From a virus: a DNA stretch of 40,173 nt. Positions 8,666-19,027 of this stretch are shown in pieces. Position 1 is the first letter of the stretch. The number at the start of each line of letters is the position of its first letter. A program made the translations under genes and the position numbers. Where the stretch lies: positions 1-40,173 of the IMG/VR virus record IMGVR_UViG_3300030060_001926. One strand, 5' to 3'. Below the pieces are notes generated by a model. That model was not told the origin of the DNA and did no database searches. It worked only from the letters and a program-made list of their open reading frames with translations.

Positions 8666-10567
8666 TTACGTTGGAAGCTGGTGTGGCCTAGCGGGCATAA
8701 CCATAATAGAAGTAGCGGTAATAGCAATACCGACTGGATCAATAATATCCCCTGAACCACTAGGGGCAGTTTGGGTAATACCTCCTGCTGTGTTTGATAG
8801 CCAGCACCAATCACCAACAGTAAGACTACTAAACCCATCAACAAGACCGCAGAATACAACAGTAAACGATTGGTTGCCGTCTGCTCCTGTCTTATCATCA
8901 ATTACACCTACGGCAAGTTTAGTTTGGTCAGTACGAACCGCCTTTGCCCAGACCCCGGTGTTGTCTAAATAAACTACATTAGTATTAACAAGTGTAGTGT
9001 TAGATCCAGTGACAGATAAACCAACCCTATTAGTTGCTGGAATAGATCCAGTTTCTTTTTGAATAACACCATTGGCATCAGCAGAAAGATATGTGGCATT
9101 TGCTAGAGTGGAATCTTTAAACTCTAAAGCTTCAACTTGTCCGTTTCCTGCATCTAAGGTAATCCTAGAAGTATATACACAAGGAGTTCCCGTAGCTGTG
9201 CCAACATCTACATCACGATACATTCGTATGTTTTGATCTAAGTATGTGCTTGCCTGTCCAGCTTGGTTTGGTATATCTAATTCACCAATTAAAAACCCGC
9301 TCCCTAAAGTTCCACCTTGAACTCCTGTATACGAACCCACACAACCTTTACTAGTGGCTCCAATTTCAATTCTTTTAGATGAAATTGTTGTTGCTGTATT
9401 TTCTACATCCTGTCCTTTTAATGCAGCAAAAGAATCATAAGCAGTCACACCATCATCATCAACATTTAAAAGAATATTGCTTCCTAAAACATCATCTGTC
9501 GCACCACTACGGATACACCTAAAAGCAGTGCCGCTAGGAGTAGTGCTTCTAACAGATAGCTTAGCTCCTGAAGCAGACAGGGTATCAACAGTATCATAAC
9601 CAATATATACTTTACCAATCTTACTGGCTAAGTTTGTTTCAGATTCTGTTACAAGATTAAACCTAGTTCCCATAGTAAATTCTAATATGTTGCTAGACTT
9701 TGATTTCACACCACCTACTAAAGTTCCAATGCTTGTGAAGTATTGAGTTAAGTCTCCTAAGAACCCTGCTTCAGGTTTAAAAATTAACCCCTTTGCGTCC
9801 GCAGTTTGTGGCGTAATAGTGTTCCAATCGCCGGGAGTGTTGTTTAATCCGGGTAGTTTTCTAATATAGTTAAGATTGTCAAGGGTAGTATCTGGTGCTA
9901 CGTTAGTCCAAAAGCTTGCACCAACACCAGTGGCAGAAGGAGCGTCAGCTGCTGTGCTTGTATGATCAATACCACAATACCAGATCAACAATGTTGAGGC
10001 TGCTGTGTTTGGATCGTCGTGTAATACAGTATCGCCAACAATATACGTTCTTCCTGCCGACCAGTTGGGCAACGTAAGCCCACCAAAGAAGCCATCAATC
10101 TGTTCTTTGGTATAGTATCCGCCTAGCTCTTGAGCAATATGAGTATAAATAGCTGTGTCTGCTACAGCCCTTTCGCTTTCCTCTTCCTCGACTAAATGGA
10201 TTGGTTGCAAGTTAACCGAATTAAGATCTTTGCTGCTAAGCTTGCTTCCTTCTTGGAAGGTAATGTAAAGAAGTTTACTGGTATCTCTAAGTATTCTAAC
10301 TTCATGCGTAGCTTTGCTTAGGTTAACAGGAACCTCAGCCCCATCAATTGTGGTCGTAGCGTTTGTAAGATCTACAGATTGATTGGTAGATTGATAAGTT
10401 CTTTCAAAAGAAGACTTAGTAATTTCAATCCAAGTAGTACTTAGAAGTGATCTGTAAAAGAAACGCAACTGTGAAATACCAAGTTCTGGGATAGTAGCAA
10501 TATGACCAGACCAGCTTACCGCAAAGACTTCATATGTATTTACAGTATAAGTTTTTTCAATAGACAT
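8666..10567 (-). CDS. Tail fibre with T7 gp17-like N-terminal anchor domain
   Basis: 633 residues; ATG at 10567 after TAAGGAGG. The first ~140 residues match the T7 gp17 N-terminal attachment domain: a beta-rich start, then YITFQEGSKLSSKDLN followed by PIHLVEEEESE, the position where T7 gp17 has its 'F-pGs-L-s-DLn-qq-h-iqE' segment. The central part has beta-rich, Gly/Thr-rich shaft-like sequence. The C-terminal ~130 residues (from GLSVTGSNTTLV to the end) form a compact domain with GLVDGFSSLTVGDWCWLS, a pattern shared by phage tail and decoration domains. It should attach to the tail tube and bind the host surface. Two fibres in this locus carry this anchor type. Confidence 0.85.
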   Translation of the reverse strand: MSIEKTYTVNTYEVFAVSWSGHIATIPELGISQLRFFYRSLLSTTWIEITKSSFERTYQSTNQSVDLTNATTTIDGAEVPVNLSKATHEVRILRDTSKLLYITFQEGSKLSSKDLNSVNLQPIHLVEEEESERAVADTAIYTHIAQELGGYYTKEQIDGFFGGLTLPNWSAGRTYIVGDTVLHDDPNTAASTLLIWYCGIDHTSTAADAPSATGVGASFWTNVAPDTTLDNLNYIRKLPGLNNTPGDWNTITPQTADAKGLIFKPEAGFLGDLTQYFTSIGTLVGGVKSKSSNILEFTMGTRFNLVTESETNLASKIGKVYIGYDTVDTLSASGAKLSVRSTTPSGTAFRCIRSGATDDVLGSNILLNVDDDGVTAYDSFAALKGQDVENTATTISSKRIEIGATSKGCVGSYTGVQGGTLGSGFLIGELDIPNQAGQASTYLDQNIRMYRDVDVGTATGTPCVYTSRITLDAGNGQVEALEFKDSTLANATYLSADANGVIQKETGSIPATNRVGLSVTGSNTTLVNTNVVYLDNTGVWAKAVRTDQTKLAVGVIDDKTGADGNQSFTVVFCGLVDGFSSLTVGDWCWLSNTAGGITQTAPSGSGDIIDPVGIAITATSIMVMPARPHQLPT

Positions 10568-10579
10568 TTATATTCCTCC

Positions 10580-13500
10580 TTATTCTGCAAACAAAGCTGA
10601 TTGCGGGGTAGCAACAGTATATAAGCTAACACGAATATTAGCAGGAATTCCTAGTCGCAAGAACTGTACTGCTGTCTCTAAACTAAACGCTGCGGCAGAT
10701 CCATCATCTACATCACGATTAAGCTTCATGTCTTGTAACTCTGGAGGCAGGTTAGATGCACTACTTGCTCCAGCATCTTCGGGGATTGGGGCGTTAGCAG
10801 TAGTGTCATCCCAATCAGTAGGATCATAATCTGCTAACCAATCAAGAGCAAGTTGCCTAAAGTTTACATCAGGGCTACCACCACTAGTAGTCATAGATTT
10901 ATGAACATCTAAATAACCAATGCGTTTCATTCGTGGAACTTTAAGAACTAGGTCAAATGCAGAGCCGGTTTTGTTTCTAATCTCTACATCTAGTTTGTGG
11001 TATGGATAGTTGTCCCATGCTTTAACAACATCAGCATTAAAGTCTGTTGGGTAAACATGGTAACCATCGCCACCAGCATTTGAGTTTGTGCCTCCACTAC
11101 CAATCCGAACACAATCTAATTCACCATCAGTGCAACCATCAGTATATTTTTCAATTTTAGCAACAACCTCATAACACCTAGAGTCTGTACAGTTTTGAGC
11201 ACCGCCAGATGTAGTATCTGAAGGTGTAGTTCTTGCTCCTGCATCCAAGCCAACAACAAAGACATATTCATCATATACATCCCCAATGTATGGTTCTAAA
11301 CTAGAGAAGACCGTGTTAGCATCAATCTTAATTGAATATGATCCACCCTTAGCAGCACTAACATCTGGATCATCATTATTAAAATCAATACCAGAAGCAG
11401 CATTAGACCATGTTCCACTTGCAGGTAAAATAGTATACTTTTCATTATCGTCAGACGAGTCACCAGTACCATGAAGAGATGTCTTACTAGGATCAAATGG
11501 ATTGTAATAACTTAGGTGTTCATACTTATTAACTTGGTTAGCTGAACCACTTCCACTAGTATCATTATCAAAACCTGTTACATGCCACCGCCAATAGTAC
11601 CAGTTCTTTCCAGCATCGCTTTCAAGATAGGTTCTTGTAGTAGTTGGAATGCCATAACTATAATTAGAACTGTCAGTAATAGCTCCCAATCCTTCCATAT
11701 TACCCTGCCAAACAATATGACTGGGTGCTCCAGTTGTTGCATCCCATAGGTGGGACAGGTAATATGTAACTACAGATGGGACATTAACAGCACTGCCGCT
11801 TGTTGCGTCATAAGCATATGAGCCATAAATAATTTCATCGCTTCCCATAAACTTAAGATAACTAGTTGTTCCACCAGTATCCTCTACGTTTGGATAGTCA
11901 GTAAGGGGGTGTTTTTCTGTATATCCTAGTGCAGTTCCCCAGTTGTTTTTGGTAATAATGCTTCTAAGAGATGTTAAATACCTGTCCGCCGAAGGCTTTC
12001 CAGTACTTGTATTCTGTGGACCCAGTGGGAATGCTTGAGATCTAGACCCATTGAATTTAAATGAGTCAATTTTTTCTGTATAAATTTTACACTTAGCTCC
12101 TATACCAACAGATGTTGACCAGTTTCTAAAATATGCAATGTCACTGTGATCAGATCTTGGTAGATCACTATCATCATCTAGAACACTACCAGCAACTCCA
12201 TGGTCAAGAGTATCAAAATGTTCAATATCAAAGAATGCTCTTGGATAATCAAACGAAGTAGCAAGGCCAGCAATCGCTCTACCTTCTCCCCTACCGATTT
12301 CCCACCTAAGGCTAGCTTTAACCTCGCCACCCGATGATCCAATTGCATTAATTTTACTAGTCACAAAGGTTTGAATTGCACTAGTTGTATTAGCGGAAGC
12401 TACTTGATCTGTAATTTGTTGTTCAGCTGCATAGTAACCAAGACCAAAGGATGTAATAGCATTAGGAACAAGATCCTTAGGTACGTTTAATACATTAGGA
12501 TCTGAGTTGCCCCATTTAGTATCAACAAACGCATCACCTTGAGGATAGTAATAGTCATCTAACTTTCCTTCAACGGAGGTGTTATATGATACCCAATCAG
12601 TAAAGTCAAATACATTAACAACGCTATTCACTAGAGAAGCAAAATCAGAGTTAACCCATTTGTCTCCACTATAATATAATACATCACCAGTAGAAGTTGA
12701 GGTAAAGTCTACGTTTGAAATATTATCTAGTTGCATATTGCCCGCAACAACCGAGGGATCTGTACCAACAAAGCTACCCTGACCATCCCAAGTTAATACA
12801 TCGTGTTGGTTAGTAGTAGATAAATCGAAGTTAACAGGCAAAGAGGTAGGAGGATCAAACGTAATGATTGGATCGTTAGTGTTATAATCTTGCCCATACT
12901 GGAAGCTCCATACGCTAACGCCTTGGAACATTCTTGCGTTAAGTTCTACGCTGTGAGCAAGGGAGGTATAGTTACCAGCAACTCCGGGTACAGACTGCTT
13001 AACAATAATTTTGTCTAGGGGTAAGGTATTTGTTACTCTACTTGTGGTTAGTTTTGTGCCATGTCCGTTAGTGTGACCAGTATTGATAATAGCTTTTTCA
13101 ATCTCAGCGGTGAGTTCGGACATTTGAGATAAGTTATGTAGCTGAATACGAACGTTGCTGCCATCTAACGACCCAGTTGCTCCTGCGTTGTCATCATCAA
13201 AGACATAAGTTTTTGAAACGTTTGAGCCATTTGTTTCTAATGCTTTAAGGGTAAAAGTAAACCCATCAAACTCAGAGGTTGTAAAGTCCTTACCCCCTCT
13301 AAAGTCATTATCAGTTGCACTGGATACGCTTACCATTTCTACACCATTAGTACCAACATCAACAACAACATCAGTAGCATTGGTAGCGTGTCCTGCATTA
13401 GTAGCAGTAAGGTTGATTTGTGTACTAGATGTTCCGTTAGATGCGGTAATACCAGTTACACCATTTTGTCCATTGCCGCTGGTAGCAGACGCAATCTTTG

Positions 13501-15778
13501 AATCAGCAACATTATTAATTGCTTTAACAAGAAGATCTCTAACGTCAGCATCAGTTAGTCCACCGCCTGTAAAGTTTGAAGATGTCAAGTCATTAATAGC
13601 AGCACTTCCACCACCCTGAGCAACCGCTGTATTACCATTTGATCCAGCTACAGCTTGAGTAAGGGTAATGGCTTGGTTTCCATTTGCCTGACCGGGAACA
13701 GCACTAACGGTAATCTTTCCATTGTGACCAGTAGAACCTTCAATAGCTGCTTTTAGTTGAGTTAATAAAAAGTTTTGTGTAGCGGTGGACGATGCAATAT
13801 TAACCGCAACAGCGATGCCACCAATTTGAGGAGCTAACGAACCAAGGGTTCCGCTACCATAATCATCACCTTGAGCCAATACTTTACCTGTGGGTGTGCT
13901 GCCACCTGTGTTAGCATTATCTACAATAACATATTTTCTAGTAGTACCATCTGTAGAAATTAAAGTTATTTCATCTAGCTCAGCACAAGTTACATTAGCA
14001 TCACCATCAGCAACAGTCAACGTAGTTGTAGCTGCTGCTCCACGCACACCAATAGCAATAGTATTAGTACCTGCTGCTGGCGAGGTGTCTTGATCTTCGT
14101 CTAATAGAATAGTAGTTGTACCCTGACCACCTGCACTAGATGGGAGCGTAAAGGTAAGACTCTCGTCTACACTTGCTGCTAGTACACCTGCTGTATCAAT
14201 AACATTGTTCGCACACGATGCAGAGACTTTAGTAGACTGCAAGCTAAAGGTAATTGCTGCTTTAACAGAGGCAGCATTTTGAACCTGCATATATTCGTTT
14301 GCTGCAAATTCTTTTTCTTGGATCAAGAACAGAAGTTGGTGAAGCGAAGCGTTAATATCAGTAGCACTTAGTTTTGCTCCTTCGGAGAAGGTAAGGAACA
14401 TTTTCTTATCATCACTGCATCGCTCAAATCTTAGCTGAGCGAATCCCGATACGCTCACATGGCTTAGAAGAGTTACAGTGGCTGCTGTCTCATTGATTGT
14501 GAAGTCTGTATTAAAGGTTAACTGGGTTTTCTCTCCACCAGATGTAACCAGATATACACAAAGCTGTAACGAATCAGGCACTTCACATAGGGTTGCAACG
14601 TTACCATATGAGTAAGCCACTCCAGTAGATGGATTATCATGGTTGATAATAACCGTTGCACCTAAGTTAGATGCATTGTAATAAATAGGGTCGTTTGTAT
14701 TGTAATCATAACACACTATTTCTTCTCCTGTTTCACAATCGGGATTAAATGGATTAGGGCAAGGGTCTACTTCCTCACACTCAAACCATATAGGAATATA
14801 AGAACTACCACATTGATAACAATTAGAACTTACATCAGCACACTGACCGGGGTCTGGGTTACATAGTTCATCGTAATCAACACAATCAAAATAAGGACCA
14901 GTTTCACTGCACTGACAACAGTTTGCACAACGTGTTTCATCAAAAACTACATTGCAGTACTCACAACTTTCACAATAAGAGGGAGGCATAGGATAACCAA
15001 ATGGACTGCAATCATCTGGCGGACATGTCTCGCAACACAAATCTTCAGGAACCCATTGGCCCGAGCCGGGAGGGCATTCTGTACAGCCCTCTTCACCGGG
15101 GACACAACAAACAGCAGGACAGGAATCATCTGCGCCTACAAAAGAACAAGTACCTGCACCGGGAGGAGGAGCTTGTCCTCCACCACAGGGACACGGAACA
15201 AAGTCTCCACAGTCTCCAGCACAAGGATCGCATAAAGCATCTGGATGACCAGCTTCAACAAATGTTCCATAAATACTTAATACATATTCTCCCGGTAAAT
15301 TTGACTCACAAGGATTTCCATCATTACACAAAAGACAAACTGGATATTCCTCATCAGTTATGCAAGGAACATCACAAGGCCAAAACGGTTGACATCCGTT
15401 GTTGTTTACCGATGTACAAACTTCTTCTGCGCCTCGCCGAATACAACATGTCTGGTCTTCTCCGCACGCACCACAATTAGTATCTTCCTCAGTACAACCA
15501 GTATTATAGTATTGAGCAAACTTACATAACAATTGCTGAAGGTTTTCGGTCCAACCACAGTTTTGAACAAGTTCACACAGCCCGCATTGTGCTCCTCCAA
15601 AAGAAGAACGATATCCGGGGTTGTCAGAATCTAATCCCTTGCTATTAAAAATTTTATTATTTGTTCCGTAGTAGCTGTTCCATTGGGATTTTGTTTCTTT
15701 TGCATTTTCAAAAGCATAGTCTACCCAACGAGAGTTGACAAACCATCTTTGCTTGGGCGATCTAATCCAGTTAGCCAT
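10580..15778 (-). CDS. Giant tail fibre-like protein with a 47-cysteine N-terminal region
   Basis: 1732 residues from an ATG with a TAAGGAG site. Visible parts, in order: a short N-terminal segment (1-60) with aromatic residues; a cysteine-rich region (65-356) with 47 Cys, including CC pairs and many CxxC spacings; a gp17-like anchor segment (about 375-500) with FLTFSEGAKLSATDIN and LLFLIQEKEF; Gly/Thr/Asn-rich repeat domains (about 600-957); and a long aromatic/Asp-rich C-terminal region (about 1000-1732). The heptad YNTNDPI occurs at about 359 and 965. It follows tail tube protein B, so it is very probably the main fibre or adhesin. The cysteine region matches no phage fibre domain I know. 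No frameshift is visible. Confidence 0.85.
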   Translation of the reverse strand: MANWIRSPKQRWFVNSRWVDYAFENAKETKSQWNSYYGTNNKIFNSKGLDSDNPGYRSSFGGAQCGLCELVQNCGWTENLQQLLCKFAQYYNTGCTEEDTNCGACGEDQTCCIRRGAEEVCTSVNNNGCQPFWPCDVPCITDEEYPVCLLCNDGNPCESNLPGEYVLSIYGTFVEAGHPDALCDPCAGDCGDFVPCPCGGGQAPPPGAGTCSFVGADDSCPAVCCVPGEEGCTECPPGSGQWVPEDLCCETCPPDDCSPFGYPMPPSYCESCEYCNVVFDETRCANCCQCSETGPYFDCVDYDELCNPDPGQCADVSSNCYQCGSSYIPIWFECEEVDPCPNPFNPDCETGEEIVCYDYNTNDPIYYNASNLGATVIINHDNPSTGVAYSYGNVATLCEVPDSLQLCVYLVTSGGEKTQLTFNTDFTINETAATVTLLSHVSVSGFAQLRFERCSDDKKMFLTFSEGAKLSATDINASLHQLLFLIQEKEFAANEYMQVQNAASVKAAITFSLQSTKVSASCANNVIDTAGVLAASVDESLTFTLPSSAGGQGTTTILLDEDQDTSPAAGTNTIAIGVRGAAATTTLTVADGDANVTCAELDEITLISTDGTTRKYVIVDNANTGGSTPTGKVLAQGDDYGSGTLGSLAPQIGGIAVAVNIASSTATQNFLLTQLKAAIEGSTGHNGKITVSAVPGQANGNQAITLTQAVAGSNGNTAVAQGGGSAAINDLTSSNFTGGGLTDADVRDLLVKAINNVADSKIASATSGNGQNGVTGITASNGTSSTQINLTATNAGHATNATDVVVDVGTNGVEMVSVSSATDNDFRGGKDFTTSEFDGFTFTLKALETNGSNVSKTYVFDDDNAGATGSLDGSNVRIQLHNLSQMSELTAEIEKAIINTGHTNGHGTKLTTSRVTNTLPLDKIIVKQSVPGVAGNYTSLAHSVELNARMFQGVSVWSFQYGQDYNTNDPIITFDPPTSLPVNFDLSTTNQHDVLTWDGQGSFVGTDPSVVAGNMQLDNISNVDFTSTSTGDVLYYSGDKWVNSDFASLVNSVVNVFDFTDWVSYNTSVEGKLDDYYYPQGDAFVDTKWGNSDPNVLNVPKDLVPNAITSFGLGYYAAEQQITDQVASANTTSAIQTFVTSKINAIGSSGGEVKASLRWEIGRGEGRAIAGLATSFDYPRAFFDIEHFDTLDHGVAGSVLDDDSDLPRSDHSDIAYFRNWSTSVGIGAKCKIYTEKIDSFKFNGSRSQAFPLGPQNTSTGKPSADRYLTSLRSIITKNNWGTALGYTEKHPLTDYPNVEDTGGTTSYLKFMGSDEIIYGSYAYDATSGSAVNVPSVVTYYLSHLWDATTGAPSHIVWQGNMEGLGAITDSSNYSYGIPTTTRTYLESDAGKNWYYWRWHVTGFDNDTSGSGSANQVNKYEHLSYYNPFDPSKTSLHGTGDSSDDNEKYTILPASGTWSNAASGIDFNNDDPDVSAAKGGSYSIKIDANTVFSSLEPYIGDVYDEYVFVVGLDAGARTTPSDTTSGGAQNCTDSRCYEVVAKIEKYTDGCTDGELDCVRIGSGGTNSNAGGDGYHVYPTDFNADVVKAWDNYPYHKLDVEIRNKTGSAFDLVLKVPRMKRIGYLDVHKSMTTSGGSPDVNFRQLALDWLADYDPTDWDDTTANAPIPEDAGASSASNLPPELQDMKLNRDVDDGSAAAFSLETAVQFLRLGIPANIRVSLYTVATPQSALFAE

Positions 15779-15790
15779 AGGTTTGTCTCC

Positions 15791-18700
15791 TTATTTTTGA
15801 ATGCTAGTGTTGCCACTTCTAAAGTTACCAATAACTTCTACATTGGTAATATTGCAGGGAGTAGGATAATCACTTTTAATATTAATTTTAGTGGAATCTG
15901 CATAGCCCAAGACTTTAGATAGCAGTTCACCCTCAGTTTCAATCCTCAAACTTCCTAAAAGATCCGTTGTGTCATTAAAAGAAAATGCCTCACTTCTTAC
16001 TGAACTAGCTGTTCTTGTGTACCTTTGTACTTCTACGTCATATTGGCCTGTGTTTCTGTGTCTTGTTGTTAGTCGTTTAAGATTAAGAACACCGGGGACA
16101 GCAACATTATCTTGGCCTCTAACATGTAGTGTAGAAAGCTCTAGATTCATGATATATGGCCTGCCTACCCACATGCGTCTTGCTGTAAACACACCAGCCC
16201 CAGTTCTTTCGGTTGCTAAATTACCTTGGAATGTAAGCTTTGTAATAAAATGCCCATCATATTGCTCTGTTGCTACAGCAACGGCAAAGTGTCTTGAGTA
16301 TCGTCTGTCCGTAGACCAATCGTCTGCAAGCACGGCCTCTTTAGCATTGGGGTCATAGTAAGGTAAAGTAACTGTAGTGTAGTTTGATTCAGCATCATAG
16401 GTAATTTCGCTTGTTTCTACTTTATGGAGCCTATCTAGTAGTGGAGTGGCGAGGGTGACAGGCTCAAATGAAGCGTAATACGCATAGATTTTAGGAGTCA
16501 CACCATTTGTTCTTTTCACCACTATATAAACACCATCTTCATATCCCTGCACTGCAAGCACGGAATCAGTAGAATCAAGAGTCCACTTATAAAAAGCATT
16601 TTGAACAAGCTGCTGTCCGTTTGTCTTAGTAGTATAGATATACATTTCATTTTTACTATCCCTATCTACCATAACAATGCTGTTGTAAGATGGGATTGCA
16701 GTAACTTCTTGAAAGTTTACAGGTAAGTATCCTCGACAGTGTTGCGAAAGCTCGTAAGCAGTAGAGTATTCATTACCAAATGCATCAGTTCCACTGTATA
16801 AAAACAATTTTTCTTCATCAAAGAAATAAATGTTGTTTCCCATTTTAACAGGATTGGCAGTAGATGCTGATGAGTAAAACGAAGTAGATCTTAGCTCTAC
16901 ACTAGTAGGAGAAACATTGCCTGCTTGTGTAGCAGAACCTCGAATCTCAAACTGCGTACCACTTCTTGTAGTAATAAACAAAAAGTTTTGGTATGCTGTT
17001 AAACTTTGTACCCTATTAAACTGGCCTGTGTTAACAGACAGGTCAATAGGATCTGCATCTGTAATGTTTTGAATATCATCAATAAAGTAATTAAAATAAT
17101 CGTTTACTCTAGATGAAAAGATTGTTGTATCTGTAGCAATCCAAAGCCTGCCTTTCCAAAAGTCCATGGCTTTAATTGTTTCTCCGCTTTTAATTCCAGA
17201 TGGTCCGGGGTTATTAATTGAAGATCCACTATCTTTTGGCTTAAGCGGAGCATAACTAATTCTCCACTTACCATCAGAAGAAGACTTTCTAATCATAACC
17301 GGCATTGTTCGGTGATCAATTACAGAGTCTTTATCTTCTGCTCGTACTCTTTGAAAGTAAGGCTGACCCCCTTCAGAGTTAGAGACAACCCGATAGAACC
17401 CAGCACTGAAGGTAAAGAAAGGATCTCTGGTATGGTAGATCTCTCCCCTACCAAAATCATTTGCATTAGGGTATTGATAAATAGAATCTGGGTTTCTAAT
17501 ATCACTAAAGGGGCTGGTTAAATATCCAAAATCAGGAGCATCAGCTGCCCCAAGAAAACCTACAATAGTAATAGCAGAATCTGTTGTAGTTACTCCAGCT
17601 GAAGTTTGTAATTCAATTGGTTTATTTGCAAAGGTTCCGTGAACATCCCAATTTAAATTAACTTTTGTGTTGTCAACAGTATCAACTGCTGCGGTAACTC
17701 TAAGAGAAGGATTAACAGCTTGCACTATTTGTTGAAATCTAGTAGCAATAGTTGAAGCGGTAGTTCCTGCACCATTAAGACCAACAATATATCGACCCTC
17801 AGCATCTTGCAAAGGAGTTGTATCGTGGTTAAGATCGGTTTTAAAAATAAATTTCCAATATTCTTGGGTGGGGTGCAACGAGTTTCTAATAACAATTACA
17901 TTATTAGTTGTTACTGCTTGACCATCGGTAAACGTAACGCTTCCAGATGCTTTTGCCGCAGATGTTGCGTCTGTATTGGGGATACCAGATTCATTACGAT
18001 GATATAGGTGTTTTAGTGCAGCACTTGCTTTCCAACCATTATGTGATCCTGTGTCATCAGCAGCTGGGGGCAATGGAATGTCTGAAAAGTTTTCAAGAGA
18101 GTGGCCTACCTCATATGCTTCTAGTGAAAAAGAGTTTACTCTAGATTCAATATCCGCAGATACGTTTTTGTATCCTCCACCATCTGGGGAGGCAACAGTC
18201 GAGATCCATGCTGAATATATCCCATCAGAATCTTTGCTAAGTTCGTAAGGTTTTAGTTCTCTGTCTTCTTCAGAAGCATCTGGTAATCTTACTTGTCCAT
18301 CTCCGCCATTAGCTGGATTACCACCATCGTCTACAAAAAACATATCAGCTGTTTTGTAGTTCATCTTATCACCAGCATGAATATATCCGGGGTGTGGTTC
18401 TTTAAAACCAACCACCTCGCCGTCTGAATTTCCCCAGTTATCTGCTGCGCCTAGTTCTTTTACTTTTCCAGAGTTGTCAGGAAGGAATGCAAGTTTTTTC
18501 TTTTTGTTGTAAAAGATAGCACCTGCACCAAAGCTTACGCTGCCCATGATATCGGCTAATACATCGCTTCCGTCTGTTTTAAGATTAGAATGGAGTAAAT
18601 ACTCTAACATTCCTCTATCAAATGAAAGACGATCAAACTCTTCTTCTACCCATTCTGTAGGTTCAATACGAAAAACTCTAACAACTAAGTTGGTAAATTC

Positions 18701-19027
18701 TACAGCACGATTAATAACAATACAATATCTATTTACACCATCAACATCAATAAAATGAAAGAATAAGTTGTCGTTGTTGTAGTAGTCTAGTGGGTTAGTA
18801 ATCCCAGATTCTTCAGGAGGAGTTCCGCCTAATACATTAGGAACATTTAAGTAATCTCCTTCAACCCCTGTTTTAATGTGCGTCATTGGTGGTCTTTTTT
18901 CTGCTGATCTCTCCACAGTTAAGACAACATTATCCGCCTCCTGTACCTCTTGAGGCAAACGCTTGGACGATTCTCTTCGAGAAACGCCCCCATTAAATGT
19001 AGGAATTTGAATCTTTGTGGTTGGCAT
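15791..19027 (-). CDS. Tail tubular protein B (T7 gp12-like nozzle protein)
   Basis: 1078 residues, longer than T7 gp12 (about 794). The N-terminus, with FNGGVSRRESSKRLPQEVQE and ADNVVLTVERSAEKRP, is the classic gp12 start ('f-gGVSqq---lr-p-q--e--N-----s--kRp'). The C-terminal half contains long beta-rich stretches around residues 600-900 (MDFWKGRLWIATDTTIFSSR, FLFITTRSGTQFEI), typical of the gp12 propeller. It forms the distal nozzle of the short tail and carries fibres. Extra length lies around 330-560, an inserted segment beginning with ASGSVTFTDGQAVTTNN. The start shares a base with the gp11-like stop (TAATG). Confidence 0.92.
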   Translation of the reverse strand: MPTTKIQIPTFNGGVSRRESSKRLPQEVQEADNVVLTVERSAEKRPPMTHIKTGVEGDYLNVPNVLGGTPPEESGITNPLDYYNNDNLFFHFIDVDGVNRYCIVINRAVEFTNLVVRVFRIEPTEWVEEEFDRLSFDRGMLEYLLHSNLKTDGSDVLADIMGSVSFGAGAIFYNKKKKLAFLPDNSGKVKELGAADNWGNSDGEVVGFKEPHPGYIHAGDKMNYKTADMFFVDDGGNPANGGDGQVRLPDASEEDRELKPYELSKDSDGIYSAWISTVASPDGGGYKNVSADIESRVNSFSLEAYEVGHSLENFSDIPLPPAADDTGSHNGWKASAALKHLYHRNESGIPNTDATSAAKASGSVTFTDGQAVTTNNVIVIRNSLHPTQEYWKFIFKTDLNHDTTPLQDAEGRYIVGLNGAGTTASTIATRFQQIVQAVNPSLRVTAAVDTVDNTKVNLNWDVHGTFANKPIELQTSAGVTTTDSAITIVGFLGAADAPDFGYLTSPFSDIRNPDSIYQYPNANDFGRGEIYHTRDPFFTFSAGFYRVVSNSEGGQPYFQRVRAEDKDSVIDHRTMPVMIRKSSSDGKWRISYAPLKPKDSGSSINNPGPSGIKSGETIKAMDFWKGRLWIATDTTIFSSRVNDYFNYFIDDIQNITDADPIDLSVNTGQFNRVQSLTAYQNFLFITTRSGTQFEIRGSATQAGNVSPTSVELRSTSFYSSASTANPVKMGNNIYFFDEEKLFLYSGTDAFGNEYSTAYELSQHCRGYLPVNFQEVTAIPSYNSIVMVDRDSKNEMYIYTTKTNGQQLVQNAFYKWTLDSTDSVLAVQGYEDGVYIVVKRTNGVTPKIYAYYASFEPVTLATPLLDRLHKVETSEITYDAESNYTTVTLPYYDPNAKEAVLADDWSTDRRYSRHFAVAVATEQYDGHFITKLTFQGNLATERTGAGVFTARRMWVGRPYIMNLELSTLHVRGQDNVAVPGVLNLKRLTTRHRNTGQYDVEVQRYTRTASSVRSEAFSFNDTTDLLGSLRIETEGELLSKVLGYADSTKINIKSDYPTPCNITNVEVIGNFRSGNTSIQK

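Noticed and set aside
13380-14093. Plus-strand Val/Ala/Pro-rich ORFs opposite the giant fibre
   Set aside because: They mirror the Thr/Gly/Asn-rich repeats of the fibre gene, with no ribosome site or family pattern.
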